Shown in pieces: positions 1 through 9,993 of a stretch of 64,000 bases of DNA; the first letter of the stretch is position 1; the number at the start of each line of letters is the position of its first letter. The position numbers and the translations under genes were made by a program. Below the pieces are notes generated by a model. The model had not been told where the DNA came from, did not search any database, and saw nothing but the letters and a program-made list of their open reading frames with translations. Source of the DNA: Desulfobulbaceae bacterium BRH_c16a (lineage in GTDB: Bacteria; Desulfobacterota; Desulfobulbia; Desulfobulbales; Desulfocapsaceae); the NCBI GenBank assembly GCA_000961725.1, contig LADS01000001.1, positions 22,890 to 86,889 of the forward strand, given 5' to 3'.

Positions 1-116
1 TCGACAGTACGCAGAGACAATGATAAAGCCACGGCAAGACCGAGAAAGACCGCAAAGCGGGAGAGCCGCTCGGCGAGGGTAAAACGCTGCCATATCTTTG
101 CCTGGCTCTTGCTCAT
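1..116 (-). CDS. phnE: Phosphonate ABC transporter permease, second PhnE copy (N-terminal fragment, cut by window edge)
   Basis: Only the first 38 codons are inside the window. The ATG lies at 114-116 and overlaps the TGA of the upstream phnE gene by four bases (ATGA), the tight coupling usual in a phnDCEE operon. The visible peptide begins [12 protein letters not shown] and enters a hydrophobic stretch (FAVFLGLAVALSLSL), fitting the first membrane helix of a binding-protein-dependent permease. The identity is inferred from position and operon logic: many phosphonate importers carry two permease genes. The rest of the gene lies to the left of the window. Confidence 0.6.
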   Translation of the reverse strand, partial: MSKSQAKIWQRFTLAERLSRFAVFLGLAVALSLSLRTV

Positions 117-904
117 TGGAAAACCTTCTTGATCTGGACGGAGATGTACTCGCTGATCATAACGAGGGCGATGATCGAAATCAGGATCGCCGCGAGGAAA
201 TCATAGTCAAAACGCTGGAAAGCGGAGAATAAAGTGCCGCCGATCCCACCCGCCCCGACGATTCCCACCATGGTTGAATTCCGCAGATTGGCGTCGAGCT
301 GGTAGGAGGAAAAGCCGATGAAGCGGTTGAGCACCTGCGGCAGCACTGCGTAGATGATCACGCTCATAAACGGCGCTCCGGCGGCGCGCAACGCTTCCAG
401 CGGCTTGAGGGAGATTTCCTCGATGGCCTCGGCAAAGAGCTTGCCGATAAAGCCGATGGAGGCGAAAATCAGGGTGAGGATGCCGGCCAGCGGACCAAAG
501 CCCACCGCTTTCACAAAGAGAATTGCAAAGATTACCGGATGAAACGAGCGGCACAGGGCGATAAAAATCCGAAAGGGCCAGGTGATCCACGTCGGCATCA
601 GGTTGCGGGCGGCAAGCAGGCCGACCGGCAGGGAGATGAGTATCCCGAAGGCCGAAGCGATGATGGCGATTTCGACGGTTTCGACCAGGTTGTCGACCAG
701 CAGTTTCCAGCGCGAGAAATTCGGTGGAACCATTTCGCCTAAAAATTTCGCGCCGTTACCAAGACCATCGACAAAGCGGCTCAAGGAGATGTCGAGGAGA
801 TTGGCCGCATACATGGCATAAAGAAGGGCCAGAAGCCAGCCGGCCCTGACCAGCCAGTTGGCCTTGAACGGGTTGCCGTGGCTGCGAGTTTCCCCGGTGC
901 TCAT
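113..904 (-). CDS. phnE: Phosphonate ABC transporter, inner-membrane permease PhnE
   Basis: A 263-residue polytopic membrane protein of the binding-protein-dependent transport permease family. The cytoplasmic EAA-type loop that docks on the ATPase is visible around residues 158-180 ([20 protein letters not shown]). Helices start near residue 22 ([14 protein letters not shown]) and end with a C-terminal helix ([15 protein letters not shown]). Its ATG overlaps the phnC stop by four bases and its stop overlaps the next permease start in the same way, so phnC-phnE-phnE' should be translationally coupled. It would form the channel for phosphonate or a related phosphorus oxyanion ester delivered by PhnD. 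No C-P lyase or phosphonatase gene is in view, so the true substrate is open. Confidence 0.9.
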   Translation of the reverse strand: MSTGETRSHGNPFKANWLVRAGWLLALLYAMYAANLLDISLSRFVDGLGNGAKFLGEMVPPNFSRWKLLVDNLVETVEIAIIASAFGILISLPVGLLAARNLMPTWITWPFRIFIALCRSFHPVIFAILFVKAVGFGPLAGILTLIFASIGFIGKLFAEAIEEISLKPLEALRAAGAPFMSVIIYAVLPQVLNRFIGFSSYQLDANLRNSTMVGIVGAGGIGGTLFSAFQRFDYDFLAAILISIIALVMISEYISVQIKKVFQ

Positions 905-1695
905 TGCAGCCAGTTCTCCCCGCCGTAGATCTCTTTGAGATGGGCGTTGCTCAATTCGGCTGGAGGTCCGTCAAAGACGATGCCACCCCGGGCAATGCCG
1001 ATGATCCTGGTTGTGAAGCGCTTCGCCAACTCCACATCATGAATGTTGATGATCAGGGGGATCCGGTGGGTCTCGGTCAGAGACACCAGCAGCTCCATGA
1101 TCTCGACGCTGGTCTTGGGATCAAGTGACGAGGTCGGCTCGTCGGCGAGGAGGACGTGGGGCTCCTGCATGATCGCCCGGGCAATGCCCACCCTCTGGCG
1201 CTGGCCGCCGGAGAGGCTGTCGGCGCGCTGATGGACGAAATCGATAAGTCCGATCGACTCGAGCAGAGTGAAGGCCATCTCGATATCCCTTTGGGGATAG
1301 CGGCGAAGCCAGGCCCGCCAGGGAGCAACATAGCCGAGGCGCCCGCAGAGAACGTTTTCCATCACGGTGAGCCGCTCGACCAGATTGAATTCCTGGAAGA
1401 CCATGCCGATCTTGCGCCGCGCCCGGCGCAAGACTGCACCGCGCAGCCTGGTAATGTTTTCGCCGCTTACGTAGATATCGCCGGAGGTGGGAGGAATCAA
1501 CTTGTTGACACAGCGAATCAATGTGCTTTTTCCCGTTCCGGATGGGCCGATTATCGCCACGCTGCTTTTCCCCGAAACCTCGAAACTGATGTTGCTGAGA
1601 ATGGGTTTGCCGGCGACATACTCTTTGACCAGGTTGTCAACGCGCAGGGATCTGGGGGGCTGGCTTGTTGTTTGCTGCTGCGGTTCAGTGCTCAT
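901..1695 (-). CDS. phnC: Phosphonate ABC transporter, ATP-binding protein PhnC
   Basis: A 264-residue ABC ATPase. Walker A is GPSGTGKST (residues 50-58), the signature is LSGGQRQR (161-168) and Walker B with the D-loop is [12 protein letters not shown] (about 181-192). The Q-loop reads [11 protein letters not shown], typical of PhnC-type ATPases. It powers import through the downstream PhnE permeases. The stop overlaps the phnE start (ATGA). The gene is separated from phnD by 110 bases holding a strong hairpin, and no good Shine-Dalgarno sequence precedes the ATG at 1695. The N-terminus carries about 15 extra polar residues before the first strand. Confidence 0.93.
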   Translation of the reverse strand: MSTEPQQQTTSQPPRSLRVDNLVKEYVAGKPILSNISFEVSGKSSVAIIGPSGTGKSTLIRCVNKLIPPTSGDIYVSGENITRLRGAVLRRARRKIGMVFQEFNLVERLTVMENVLCGRLGYVAPWRAWLRRYPQRDIEMAFTLLESIGLIDFVHQRADSLSGGQRQRVGIARAIMQEPHVLLADEPTSSLDPKTSVEIMELLVSLTETHRIPLIINIHDVELAKRFTTRIIGIARGGIVFDGPPAELSNAHLKEIYGGENWLQ

Positions 1696-1747
1696 AGGGA
1701 CGGTGGCAATTCATCGAGATTCGGGGGAGAGGCGGTCGGAAAGGTTG

Positions 1748-1780
1748 CGCCCCCCGCGGCCGAATACGTCGCGGGGGGCG
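1748..1780 (-). promoter_or_regulatory. Strong hairpin between phnD and phnC (attenuator or mRNA stabiliser)
   Basis: Perfect 11-bp GC-only inverted repeat: left arm 1748-1758, right arm 1770-1780, loop of 11 bases. It sits between the phnD stop and the phnC start. Neither side has a run of T on the minus strand, so it is not a classic terminator. In ABC importer operons, such hairpins after the binding-protein gene commonly protect the upstream mRNA or lower expression of the membrane parts; that role is inferred here. Confidence 0.6.
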
Positions 1781-1805
1781 ATTCCAGTCCTTCGGAACTG
1801 TACTG

Positions 1806-2816
1806 TTACTTTTTCTTCTTGGCTGCTTCGGCAGCTTCCCGTTCCGCTTCTTTTTTCAGGCCGGCCTGGTTGTACGAGCTGCCGGTCGATTCGGCGATAT
1901 CGCGGATAACTTTCCAGTCATCAAGATAGGTGACCGGAAAAAAACGGTCGGCACCGCCAAAGGTCTCCTGCATGGCGGGAGTGAAACGGTAGGAGTAGAA
2001 GGCGTCAACGATCTTTTTGACCAGATCCGGATGAAGGTTGTGGGCATAGCCGAAGGAGGAAGTGGGGAACCTCGGGCTGGTAAAGACGGTGCGGAATTCG
2101 TCGACGTTGATTCTGCCGGCTTCAGCCATGCGATTGAAAACGTCCGAGGCTACCGGGGCGGCATCGTAGTCACCGTGAGCGACACCAAGAATCGACTGAT
2201 CGTGTTTGCCGGAGTAGAGCACAGTATAGTCTTTATCCGGAACGATCCCGTGTTGCGGGAAGATTGCCCGGGGGGCAAGGTTGCCGGAATTGGAAGAGGC
2301 CGACGTGTGAGCCACCCGTTTCCCTTTGATGTCTTCAAGCGACTTGATATCGCTATCTTTTTTCACGACGACGATGAGATTGTAACCCTGGAATGCATCG
2401 CTGGTTCCCTTGACCGCGATAGGGACGTAGCCGGCCAGATTGACGGCAAAACCGGTGGGACCGGTGGAAAAGCCGGCGATATGCAAGCGTCCGGAGCGCA
2501 TGGCCTCTACTTCGGCGGCATTGGATTGGACAGTGTAATAAACAACCTTCTTCCCTGTCGCCTTCTCAAGGTACTCCTGGAAATCCGCGAAGGCGTCTTT
2601 ATAGACGGCCGGATCTTCTACCGGGGTGTAGGTGAAAACAAGGGTGCCGGGATCTTTCCAGTCCTTCGGGTCTGCAGGCGGATCGGCGACCAGGTCCATA
2701 TTCTCGTCGCAATACATCTCATCAAGGGTGCCGCGGTTTTTGCAGTCAGTGCTTGCCCAGGCAAAACCGGTCATCAGGGAACAGGCCACCAGCAAGGTCA
2801 GAAGTTTTTTCATCAT
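1806..2816 (-). CDS. phnD: Phosphonate ABC transporter, periplasmic substrate-binding protein PhnD
   Basis: Periplasmic binding protein of the PhnD/phosphate-phosphite-phosphonate family, 336 residues from the chosen start. The ATG at 2816 is preceded by AAAAGGA five bases upstream. The open frame runs further 5' from a GTG, but that part has no signal character, whereas this start gives a clean signal peptide (MMKKLLTLLVACSLMTGFAWA). The family anion-binding segment is present (HTSASSNSGNLAP), as is GFSTGPTGFAVNLAGY. The C-terminus is a short lysine/alanine-rich tail. It delivers ligand to PhnC/PhnE encoded downstream. Confidence 0.9.
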   Translation of the reverse strand: MMKKLLTLLVACSLMTGFAWASTDCKNRGTLDEMYCDENMDLVADPPADPKDWKDPGTLVFTYTPVEDPAVYKDAFADFQEYLEKATGKKVVYYTVQSNAAEVEAMRSGRLHIAGFSTGPTGFAVNLAGYVPIAVKGTSDAFQGYNLIVVVKKDSDIKSLEDIKGKRVAHTSASSNSGNLAPRAIFPQHGIVPDKDYTVLYSGKHDQSILGVAHGDYDAAPVASDVFNRMAEAGRINVDEFRTVFTSPRFPTSSFGYAHNLHPDLVKKIVDAFYSYRFTPAMQETFGGADRFFPVTYLDDWKVIRDIAESTGSSYNQAGLKKEAEREAAEAAKKKK

Positions 2817-3042
2817 CGTTTTCCTTTTAATTTCTGTTAGTCGACAACTTCTCCTCAAAAAATATACAGGACAACGTATTACCACGGAAAATATTCGCGG
2901 GGCGTTAGCTTTTTATTAGATTTTCTTATCAACCAACTCGCACCAGGCGATTTTTTGTTCCGGGACTCTCTTTCTATCGGTTTTTCCGTATACCTGTCAA
3001 GATATAAATCTTCGTCAAGGGCTGGAAAAAACTGCCTCTTTG

Positions 3043-3061
3043 CGGGTATTGCATACTCCCG
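3043..3061 (-). terminator. Possible terminator after the glycerol-1-phosphate dehydrogenase gene
   Basis: A seven-bp stem (3043-3049 with 3053-3061, one bulged base at 3057) lies just past the stop at 3068. On the minus strand a run of six T follows about a dozen bases later (3025-3030). The gap between stem and T-run is longer than ideal, so this is a weak call. Confidence 0.3.
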
Positions 3062-3067
3062 GCCTGT

Positions 3068-4399
3068 TCAACCGCCTAGCCATCCGTCGACAAGATCGTC
3101 CAAGGCATCGGGGATCAGCCCGAGCAGCATGGCGAGATCGAGGATAGTGAAACGTTCTCGCATCTGGTTGGCATTACGGACCACCGCCAGCAGCTTGTCT
3201 CTGGTCAGAGGCGCGTCGAAGTGATCTATATCACCGATGCGATGGGCCGCTCCGGCCTTGGCCAGGCAGTTTTTCAGCTTCGCTGCCGATACCATATCGG
3301 TCCGCAGCAGTTCTCGCAGCCGCTGCCAGGTCCCGGGCCGGGAGAGGCTGTCGGCAACTCTTCGGTAGCGGGGGAGTTTTTTCTCGTACTCTTTGGCCAC
3401 AACCGGAGTTAACTTCCCCCAGAAGTGTTCATCGACCTGGCGAGGCACCTCGCCGAACACCGGACATTCGATGGCCAGCACCTTTTCATAGAGGGCAGCC
3501 ATCAGGATCGAGGCGACTCCCACCTGTCGGCCGTGCAGATCATGCCTGCCGCCGTCACGGGCGGCAAGCATGTCGAGGGTATGGGAAATTAAATGCTCCC
3601 CTCCTGAGGCCGGAGAGGAGGTGCCAGTGATGGTCATCGCCACGCTTGAAAAAAAGAGGGCCTCGAACAAGGCTCGCATTGCCGCCGGATCTTGGGTCCG
3701 GATCCCGACCGGATTGTTCAGGTAGACGGGTTCGAGGTCTTTCAGCAGATCGACTGAAAACCGACAGTAATAATCGTTGAAGAGGAAATGGTTGAGTTTC
3801 CAGTCGGCGGAGCTGACGGTCTTGGCGAGGACATCGCCCAGCCCTGAGGCGGTAAGGTTGAAGGGGGCATCGCGGAGGATTTCAGGAGTGGAAAAAAGCG
3901 CCAGGCAGGGTTCGGCATGGAAGAGGACTTTCAGCCCAGCGATACTCGCCGCAACATTGGCCGAGGCGTAGCCGTTCATCGAGGCGGCGGTGGCTACACA
4001 GAGGTAGGGTTTGCGGCGGAGAAAGGCGACCCACTTCACCAGATCGTTGATGACTCCGCTGCCGACAGCGATGAAAAGATCGGTAATCGGAGCCCGGGCG
4101 AGAATCAGGTCTTTGGTCTTGTCATCGGCAACGGGCGACTCCCCCTCGCAATCGGGAACGAGGAAGAGCTCCACTGCCGCCCGGCCATGCCGGAGCTTTT
4201 CTTCGACCAATTGCCCGGCGGCGGCATACGTCCGGCTGTCGGCGATGAGAAGGCAGTGCGCGACCCCGGGAATTGCTTCGACGGTCGGCAGGAGGTGGTC
4301 GAAGGCTTCACTGCTGTAGTGCATCGCCCCCGTGGGTACGGTGTGCTGTCTGCCGCAATCGCAGGCAAAGGTTGTGCCGAGTAAAGTTTGATGATCCAT
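3068..4399 (-). CDS. sn-Glycerol-1-phosphate dehydrogenase family (AraM/EgsA-like)
   Basis: A 443-residue member of the metal-dependent polyol dehydrogenase superfamily. The family reduces dihydroxyacetone phosphate to sn-glycerol-1-phosphate with NAD(P)H. Visible motifs are the nucleotide and substrate region GSGVINDLVKW, the segment ATAASMNGYAS, the metal-ligand aspartate in ASGLGDVLAK and two histidine ligands in GGEHLISHTLD and HGRQVGVAS. Together these are the dehydroquinate synthase/glycerol dehydrogenase-type metal site. The N-terminus has a short extension with CDC, possibly family-specific. It is divergent in role from, but co-directional with, the phosphonate importer, with about 250 bases between them. 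G1P is the archaeal lipid backbone; bacterial homologues supply G1P for prenyl-glyceryl phosphate or unknown uses. No prenyl-glyceryl-phosphate synthase is in the window. Confidence 0.85.
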   Translation of the reverse strand: MDHQTLLGTTFACDCGRQHTVPTGAMHYSSEAFDHLLPTVEAIPGVAHCLLIADSRTYAAAGQLVEEKLRHGRAAVELFLVPDCEGESPVADDKTKDLILARAPITDLFIAVGSGVINDLVKWVAFLRRKPYLCVATAASMNGYASANVAASIAGLKVLFHAEPCLALFSTPEILRDAPFNLTASGLGDVLAKTVSSADWKLNHFLFNDYYCRFSVDLLKDLEPVYLNNPVGIRTQDPAAMRALFEALFFSSVAMTITGTSSPASGGEHLISHTLDMLAARDGGRHDLHGRQVGVASILMAALYEKVLAIECPVFGEVPRQVDEHFWGKLTPVVAKEYEKKLPRYRRVADSLSRPGTWQRLRELLRTDMVSAAKLKNCLAKAGAAHRIGDIDHFDAPLTRDKLLAVVRNANQMRERFTILDLAMLLGLIPDALDDLVDGWLGG

Positions 4400-4552
4400 A
4401 TACCGACCTCTTATTTTTTACAAGAAAACGATCTGTCTCAAGGAATGTATCTGCCCGGAGACTTTTAACCTTTGCTTTAGCATACAGGTTGAAAGGAAGT
4501 CAAAAAAAGAAGGTTTTAATTGAAAAAAATCGACTACCTGAAACAGGAAAAT

Positions 4553-5374
4553 CTATATCGAAGCGTTAAACCGGGCGAGTTTGCCCGATCTCAGGCTGTG
4601 ACGATACACCATAAGGAAAAGACGGTAGGAGAGAAACAGGTAGAAAAGTGCCAGGGCAAGGCCCACGGCAAGATTATCAAGAACCATCTGCATGGTCGCG
4701 ACCAGCTCAAGCTGGGCGCGGAGGCTTTCGAATACATAGGCGGGAGGGAAAAGTCCGGCGATCAGCTTGAGAAAATCGGGGAGGGTGTCGATCGGATAGT
4801 AAACACCTGAAATGAGTGAAAGAATCATCGGTATCGGCCAGCCCAGCCACTCGGCGGTCGGCCCCAGTTGAAAGATCATCGCGCAGATAAAAATGCCGAG
4901 GGCCATGCCGAAAAGAAACAGGATCGTCACGAAGGGAATCATACTCAGGCCGATTATGAAAATATCATAGCCAAAACCCAGCCCGGCAATGACCGACATG
5001 ATCAGAAAGCCCAGGAGGCCGGTGACAATGCTGCTTGACACCATGCCGATGGTATATTCGGAAATCCTGAGCGGGGAAGCGAAAAAATTTATCAGATTGT
5101 TTGACCAGATATCCTCCAGGAATGCCATCATGATGCCTTGCTGAATACGGGTGAGAAATTCCCACAAGATGAGAGCGCCGAGAATTACGGTGATGAAATT
5201 GAAGTTGGCCTTGCCGAGCGAACCAAGGTACTTGCTGATAAACCCCCATTGAATTATGGCGATGGTCAACCAGACGAAATTGCCCGCAATCCTGGTCGGA
5301 TTATTGCCGAGCAGATAGAGCTGGCGAACGAACACGGCATAGATTCTTTTCAGGTTCATTAGAGATTGTTCCAT
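4553..5374 (-). CDS. ABC-2 type transporter, membrane permease
   Basis: About 273 residues with six predicted helices, of the ABC-2 permease family (drug, polysaccharide or lipid exporters). Helical segments include FVWLTIAIIQWGFI, FNFITVILGALILW, IVTGLLGFLIMSVIAGL, FVTILFLFGMALGIFI and a C-terminal ALALFYLFLSYRLFL. The conserved C-terminal region LISGVYYPIDTLPDFLK is the ABC-2 signature area. The ATG at 5374 is chosen because it begins one base after the stop of the ATPase gene; an internal ATG at 5359 is also possible. The partner ATPase is directly upstream. The substrate cannot be read from the sequence. Confidence 0.85.
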   Translation of the reverse strand: MEQSLMNLKRIYAVFVRQLYLLGNNPTRIAGNFVWLTIAIIQWGFISKYLGSLGKANFNFITVILGALILWEFLTRIQQGIMMAFLEDIWSNNLINFFASPLRISEYTIGMVSSSIVTGLLGFLIMSVIAGLGFGYDIFIIGLSMIPFVTILFLFGMALGIFICAMIFQLGPTAEWLGWPIPMILSLISGVYYPIDTLPDFLKLIAGLFPPAYVFESLRAQLELVATMQMVLDNLAVGLALALFYLFLSYRLFLMVYRHSLRSGKLARFNASI

Positions 5375-5375
5375 C

Positions 5376-6104
5376 TCAGTGATTGATCGACAAAGGCTCC
5401 CGAGCGACCGCGATGAACAATTCTTCCAGATCATTCTTGCCGTTTTGACCGGGCAGGGTCTTTGGATCTCCGGCTAAAAGGATTCGGCCGCGGGAAAGAA
5501 ACAGCACCCGAGAGCACATTTTTTCAATCTCGTTCATGTTGTGAGAGGTCCAGACGACTGCCGCTCCGGTCCGTTTCGTATAGTTACGAATTTTTTCCCG
5601 GACATCTTTTGCCACACTCGGGTCAAGAGATGCGGTCGGTTCATCGAGAAGCAGCAATTTCGGCTCATTGATCAAGGCCTTGGCCAGGTTGAGTCTGGCC
5701 AGTTCTCCTGAGGAAAGGAGTCCCGTTTTGGTTTTTCCGAATTTTGTCAGATCGAATTCTTCCAAAAGCGATTCGATTTTCCCCTGGAGATCGGGCACGT
5801 CATACAGCAGGCCAAATATTTTCAGGTTCTGCAGAACGCTCAGGTTTGCCGGAACATGGGTGTAGACTGCGGAAAAACCGATTTTTCGACGGACTTCATC
5901 CGCGTTCATCCCATTCATGATCTCAATGGAGCCGCCGCTAGGCTCCAGGATGCCCAGAATCATGCAGATAGTGGTTGTTTTCCCGGCCCCGTTCGGTCCC
6001 AGCAGGCCGAGGATTTCACCTTCTTTGACCGTAAAGGAGATATCTTGAACGGCCGCTACCTTAGGATAGATTTTAGATACATTCTTAACATCCAATATGA
6101 CCAT
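5376..6104 (-). CDS. ABC transporter ATP-binding protein (ABC-2 exporter partner)
   Basis: A 242-residue ABC ATPase. Walker A is GPNGAGKTTT near residue 35 and Walker B is LLLLDEPTASLDP. The switch histidine is in WTSHNMNEIE. The ABC signature is degenerate: LLSSGELARLNLAKAL, with SSGE in place of SGGQ, as also seen in some NatA- and CcmA-like exporters. The permease starts one base after its stop, so the two form an exporter. The likely role is export or membrane handling of an unknown compound. Confidence 0.88.
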   Translation of the reverse strand: MVILDVKNVSKIYPKVAAVQDISFTVKEGEILGLLGPNGAGKTTTICMILGILEPSGGSIEIMNGMNADEVRRKIGFSAVYTHVPANLSVLQNLKIFGLLYDVPDLQGKIESLLEEFDLTKFGKTKTGLLSSGELARLNLAKALINEPKLLLLDEPTASLDPSVAKDVREKIRNYTKRTGAAVVWTSHNMNEIEKMCSRVLFLSRGRILLAGDPKTLPGQNGKNDLEELFIAVAREPLSINH

Positions 6105-6169
6105 GAAATTGAAGCACGTGTTTTTAAGTATTTACGTAAAGCTGTTTATGACAAGAACATAACCATTAT

Positions 6170-9100
6170 TTACCGCTTGCCATTGTCCAGGGTCTCCCTT
6201 ATCACCGAGAGCAGGACATGGGGCAGCACCGGCTTGGGCAAGAAGCCGACGCCGTCTTCGAGAATTCCTTTCCTCTGTATAATATCGGCGGTATACCCAC
6301 TTGCAAAAATTGCCTTGATGTCTTTTCGTATTGCCCTCATTCTATCAAAGGCCTCTTTGCCGTTCATTTTCGGCATAACTACATCGAGAATGAGGAGTTG
6401 AATGCTGTCGCTTTGTGCGGTGAATTTGGCGACCGCATCTTCGCCGTCGACCGCCTCAATGACGGTGTAGCCAAACTGTTCGAGAACCGTGACAATCAAT
6501 TTCCTGACATCCGGACTGTCCTCGGCAACAAGCACCAGTTCGTTGCCTCCCAAAAGTGTTTTCTGCCTGTCCTGTTTGGGCTCTTCTGCATCCGACGGGA
6601 TGAGCGGGAAGTATATCTTCAACGCAGTGCCTTTGCCCGGTTCACTGTAGACATGAATGTCGCCGTTGTGCTGTTTGATGATTCCATAGACAATCGACAG
6701 GCCGAGACCGGTACCTTTGCCAACCTCCTTGGTGGTGAAAAACGGTTCGAATATCCGTGACCGAGTCTTTTCGTCCATGCCTTTACCGGTGTCGGAAGCG
6801 GTCATCAACGCATATTCGCCCGGGATCAGATGTTCGGGCAGGCCGGCGGAATTTTCCCTGAGTTCGACCCGGTCGGTCTGAATTGTAAAGATGCCGCCGC
6901 CGGGCATGGCATCGCCGGCATTGGTCGATAGATTGATCAGGATCTGTTCAATCTGGCCGCTGTCGGCCATGATGATCAATTTCTTTTCATCAAGGATTGT
7001 TCTGAAATCGATATCCTCGCCGATAAGTCTTCGCAGGAGTTTCTCGATGCCTCTGACGATATCGTTGAGATCGACCGGTTTGGGGTTGATGACCTGCTTT
7101 CGGCTGAAGGCCAGAAGGCTGCGGGTAAGATTTGCGGCTCTTTCCGAAGCAGTGAGAATCTGGTCGACATAGTTGTTCAATACCGCGTCGTCGCCGATTT
7201 TCAACTTCAGAAGGTTGCCGTATCCCAGCAAGGCGGTAAGGATGTTATTGAAGTCGTGGGCAATGCCGCCTGCCAGGGTGCCGATTGCTTCCATTTTCTG
7301 GGCTTGCCGTAATTGTTCTTCGAGCTTTTTTCGTTCGGTGACATCTTCCAGGACACCGTCGATCCATTCTATCTCGCCCTCTTCATTGAAGGTAGCCGTG
7401 GCGCTGGCCGAACACCATATCGGAGTGCCGTCTTTTTTCTGCATGGCCAGTTCCCGGTCTTTGACAAATCCGTTACGGCGTACCGCTTCGAGAAAAGCCT
7501 GCCGGTCCTCGCCATTCCGGTAGAAATCCATTACCGTAATGTTCATGAATTCATCCAGGGAGTCAAAGCCGAAAATTTTCGCCATCGCCGGGTTGGCCTG
7601 GATAATGCGGCCGCGACCGCTGGAGGTCCGGAAGACGCCTATATTGATATTGTCGACCAGGGTATGATATTTTCCTTCACTTTCCCGCAGCGCCTTCTCC
7701 GCCTGACGCCGTTCCTCGATCTCCCTGTTCAGCTCCCGCACCTTTTTTTCAAGCTCGGATGCCTGCCTGGTCAGCAGGGTGTGTCGTTCCTGGTAAAAAT
7801 CGATCTTGGTCTTCAGGTCCTGAGGGGCCAGCTTGAGGTCTGTAAGTATTTTGGCATAGGTTCTGGAGAGTTCTCCCTCCTCCTGAGGAGAAAAAGAAAG
7901 ACCGTTGCGAAGCGCATGGTACGCTGCCGTGGCGCCAATCGAACCGGCTAATTGTCGTTCGATCTCACTCTGAAATTCTATCAATTCGACTATAGATATT
8001 AATTTTTTTTCAGCCAGACCCATGGCAAGAAGGCATTGCCGAACAACCAAAGCCGCTCTTGTCTTTCCGAAATACTGGCCGACAAGGTCCTGTATTTCCT
8101 TTATTTTCGGCTCAATTGGGATAAACGATTCGCCGGGGGTCGATGGTGCGGCGGGGACTGGCTGCAGGATATCGACAAAACCTTCGGCGGAGATCATCTG
8201 CTCCTTTTTTTCCCGGTGGAAGAGCAGGGAAAAAAGGACATAACACGCGCAGTTACAGGTCATTGACCAGAAGACGGCATGACTTAAGGGATCGAAAGCC
8301 GAGATGCCGAGGAGTTCTTCAGGCTTCAGAGCCGAAATCCCGAAAAGACCTTCAGTCAGCAGGCTTTCGTCAAGCCATCCCGATCTGACAAAGGTGGGGA
8401 GTAAAAGAGTAAAGATCCACAAGAAAAAACCGGCAGACAGGCCTGACAGTGCACCGCACATATTGCCTTTTTTCCAGAACAGGCCGCCCAGCATCGCCGG
8501 TGCGAACTGGAGAACCGCGGCAAAGGAAATCATGCCGATATTGACCAGCATGAAGGGTTCGCCGACAAACCGGGCGAACAGGTAGCTCATCATGATATAA
8601 CCGGCTACTGTCAGCCAACGGCACTGCAGAAGATATCGTTTGAGGAATTTCAAGCCCTTCAGCCAGTCGATGACGGGGAGCAGCAGATGGTTGGTGATCA
8701 TTGTCGACATGGTCATCGAACTTATCATTACCATTCCGATTGCCGAGGAAAATCCTCCAAGAAAGACAAGCAGGGACAGCCATTTCTGTCCGGCTTGAAT
8801 CGGCAATTCCAGCACGAAGGTATCGGCTGCGGAAATCGGCAGTCCGAGCAGAAGTCCGGCCATGGCGATGGGGAAAACAAATATGTTGATAAGGAACATG
8901 TAGAGCGGGAAGAGCCACATCGCGGTCCGAACATGGTTTTCGTCGAAATTCTCGATGACCGCTATATGGAATTGCCTAGGTAAAAACAGCATAGCCGACA
9001 TCGATAGAATCAGATACGTCGTCCATATCATATAATAGGACATGCTCGTCTCGGCGTCTCCATGATCAAAACGTGCCGGGAGTTGCGAAGTCTGCGCAAT

Positions 9101-9763
9101 AATATCGGCGAAGCCGTCGAACAGGAAATAGGTGACAAAAATCCCGGCAGCGAGGAAGGCGACGAGCTTTACCACGCATTCCAGCACCAAAGCGACAACC
9201 ATGCCCTGGTGGCGTTCGGTGGGGTCGAGTCGCCTGACCCCTAATATGATGGTGAAAACGATCATGAGACCAACGATGATCATCCCGACATCGATAAAAC
9301 CTGAAAAGGGAGCCGGTGAGCTGGTTATGATGTGAAAAGTCGAGATGACGGCTTTCAACTGCAGCGCGACATAGGGCAGAATACCGACAATTGCGATGAC
9401 TGTCGTGATTGCCGCAACAGCTCTTGATTTGTTGTAACGGGCGGAGATGAAATCGGCGATAGAAGTGATGTGGTGGACGTTTTTCAGCCGGATCATCTTA
9501 CGGAGCAAAGTCCACCAGGTGAGAATGACCAGGGTCGGTCCCAGATATACAGTCAAAAAGAGCATGCCGGAGGTGGCGGCTTTGCCGACACTGCCGTAAT
9601 AGGTCCAAGTGGTGCAGTACACGCCGAAGGAAAGGGCATAAATAACAGGATTGTTACCGATATTCACCCCGGACTTCGTTTTTCGTTCGACCCAGAGGGC
9701 GACAATGAAGAGAACAGCCAGGTAGCTGAAGAAAACCGCTATTATCGTCCATTGACTGAACAT
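6170..9763 (-). CDS. Sodium:solute symporter-hybrid histidine kinase fusion (CrbS/CbrA-like sensor)
   Basis: A 1197-residue protein combining a transporter with a sensor kinase. Residues 1 to about 520 form a sodium:solute symporter domain with 12-13 helices. There follow a linker of roughly 560-660, a coiled coil ([18 protein letters not shown]), a PAS domain with PAC tail (about 700-820), a HisKA domain with the phospho-acceptor histidine in [18 protein letters not shown], an HATPase domain ([20 protein letters not shown]) and a C-terminal receiver with acceptor aspartate in LLILDVVMP. CrbS of Vibrio and CbrA of Pseudomonas have this architecture and control acetate or amino-acid use; the ligand here is inferred only. 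The gene starts inside the stop of an upstream 76-residue membrane protein (TGATG). No stand-alone response regulator is adjacent. Confidence 0.9.
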   Translation of the reverse strand: MFSQWTIIAVFFSYLAVLFIVALWVERKTKSGVNIGNNPVIYALSFGVYCTTWTYYGSVGKAATSGMLFLTVYLGPTLVILTWWTLLRKMIRLKNVHHITSIADFISARYNKSRAVAAITTVIAIVGILPYVALQLKAVISTFHIITSSPAPFSGFIDVGMIIVGLMIVFTIILGVRRLDPTERHQGMVVALVLECVVKLVAFLAAGIFVTYFLFDGFADIIAQTSQLPARFDHGDAETSMSYYMIWTTYLILSMSAMLFLPRQFHIAVIENFDENHVRTAMWLFPLYMFLINIFVFPIAMAGLLLGLPISAADTFVLELPIQAGQKWLSLLVFLGGFSSAIGMVMISSMTMSTMITNHLLLPVIDWLKGLKFLKRYLLQCRWLTVAGYIMMSYLFARFVGEPFMLVNIGMISFAAVLQFAPAMLGGLFWKKGNMCGALSGLSAGFFLWIFTLLLPTFVRSGWLDESLLTEGLFGISALKPEELLGISAFDPLSHAVFWSMTCNCACYVLFSLLFHREKKEQMISAEGFVDILQPVPAAPSTPGESFIPIEPKIKEIQDLVGQYFGKTRAALVVRQCLLAMGLAEKKLISIVELIEFQSEIERQLAGSIGATAAYHALRNGLSFSPQEEGELSRTYAKILTDLKLAPQDLKTKIDFYQERHTLLTRQASELEKKVRELNREIEERRQAEKALRESEGKYHTLVDNINIGVFRTSSGRGRIIQANPAMAKIFGFDSLDEFMNITVMDFYRNGEDRQAFLEAVRRNGFVKDRELAMQKKDGTPIWCSASATATFNEEGEIEWIDGVLEDVTERKKLEEQLRQAQKMEAIGTLAGGIAHDFNNILTALLGYGNLLKLKIGDDAVLNNYVDQILTASERAANLTRSLLAFSRKQVINPKPVDLNDIVRGIEKLLRRLIGEDIDFRTILDEKKLIIMADSGQIEQILINLSTNAGDAMPGGGIFTIQTDRVELRENSAGLPEHLIPGEYALMTASDTGKGMDEKTRSRIFEPFFTTKEVGKGTGLGLSIVYGIIKQHNGDIHVYSEPGKGTALKIYFPLIPSDAEEPKQDRQKTLLGGNELVLVAEDSPDVRKLIVTVLEQFGYTVIEAVDGEDAVAKFTAQSDSIQLLILDVVMPKMNGKEAFDRMRAIRKDIKAIFASGYTADIIQRKGILEDGVGFLPKPVLPHVLLSVIRETLDNGKR

Positions 9764-9993
9764 CAGTTCTCGCTCCCCCGGTCTTTGTCGGAGGGAGTGC
9801 TGTCGTGCGACCTGGAAATAAAAAAGAGTAAAACGATGACTGCTCCCCAGACGAAGAACAGATAAATAAACATGGACTCAGGCGAAGAGAGACCGGCAAT
9901 ACTGATAAATGGCCAGCCGAACAAGGCTGTGCAGAAGAGGAAAAGGATCACCATGAATTCGGGATGATCCAGCAGTTCTCGCAATGTTTTCAT
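9763..9993 (-). CDS. Small two-helix membrane protein preceding the symporter-kinase
   Basis: A 76-residue protein with two hydrophobic helices (FMVILFLFCTALFGW and MFIYLFFVWGAVIVLLFFI) joined by a short loop, and a charged tail (SDKDRGSEN). Its stop and the start of the symporter-kinase share one base (TGATG), so the two should be made together. Size and topology recall the small subunits that accompany sodium:solute symporters, but the sequence is not recognisably DUF4212. The family is not identified; a role as accessory subunit to the sensor-transporter is inferred from position. Confidence 0.7.
   Translation of the reverse strand: MKTLRELLDHPEFMVILFLFCTALFGWPFISIAGLSSPESMFIYLFFVWGAVIVLLFFISRSHDSTPSDKDRGSEN

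Noticed and set aside
4572..4587. Five-bp stem near the end of the ABC permease gene
   Set aside because: It lies in coding sequence and has no T-rich tail on the minus strand.
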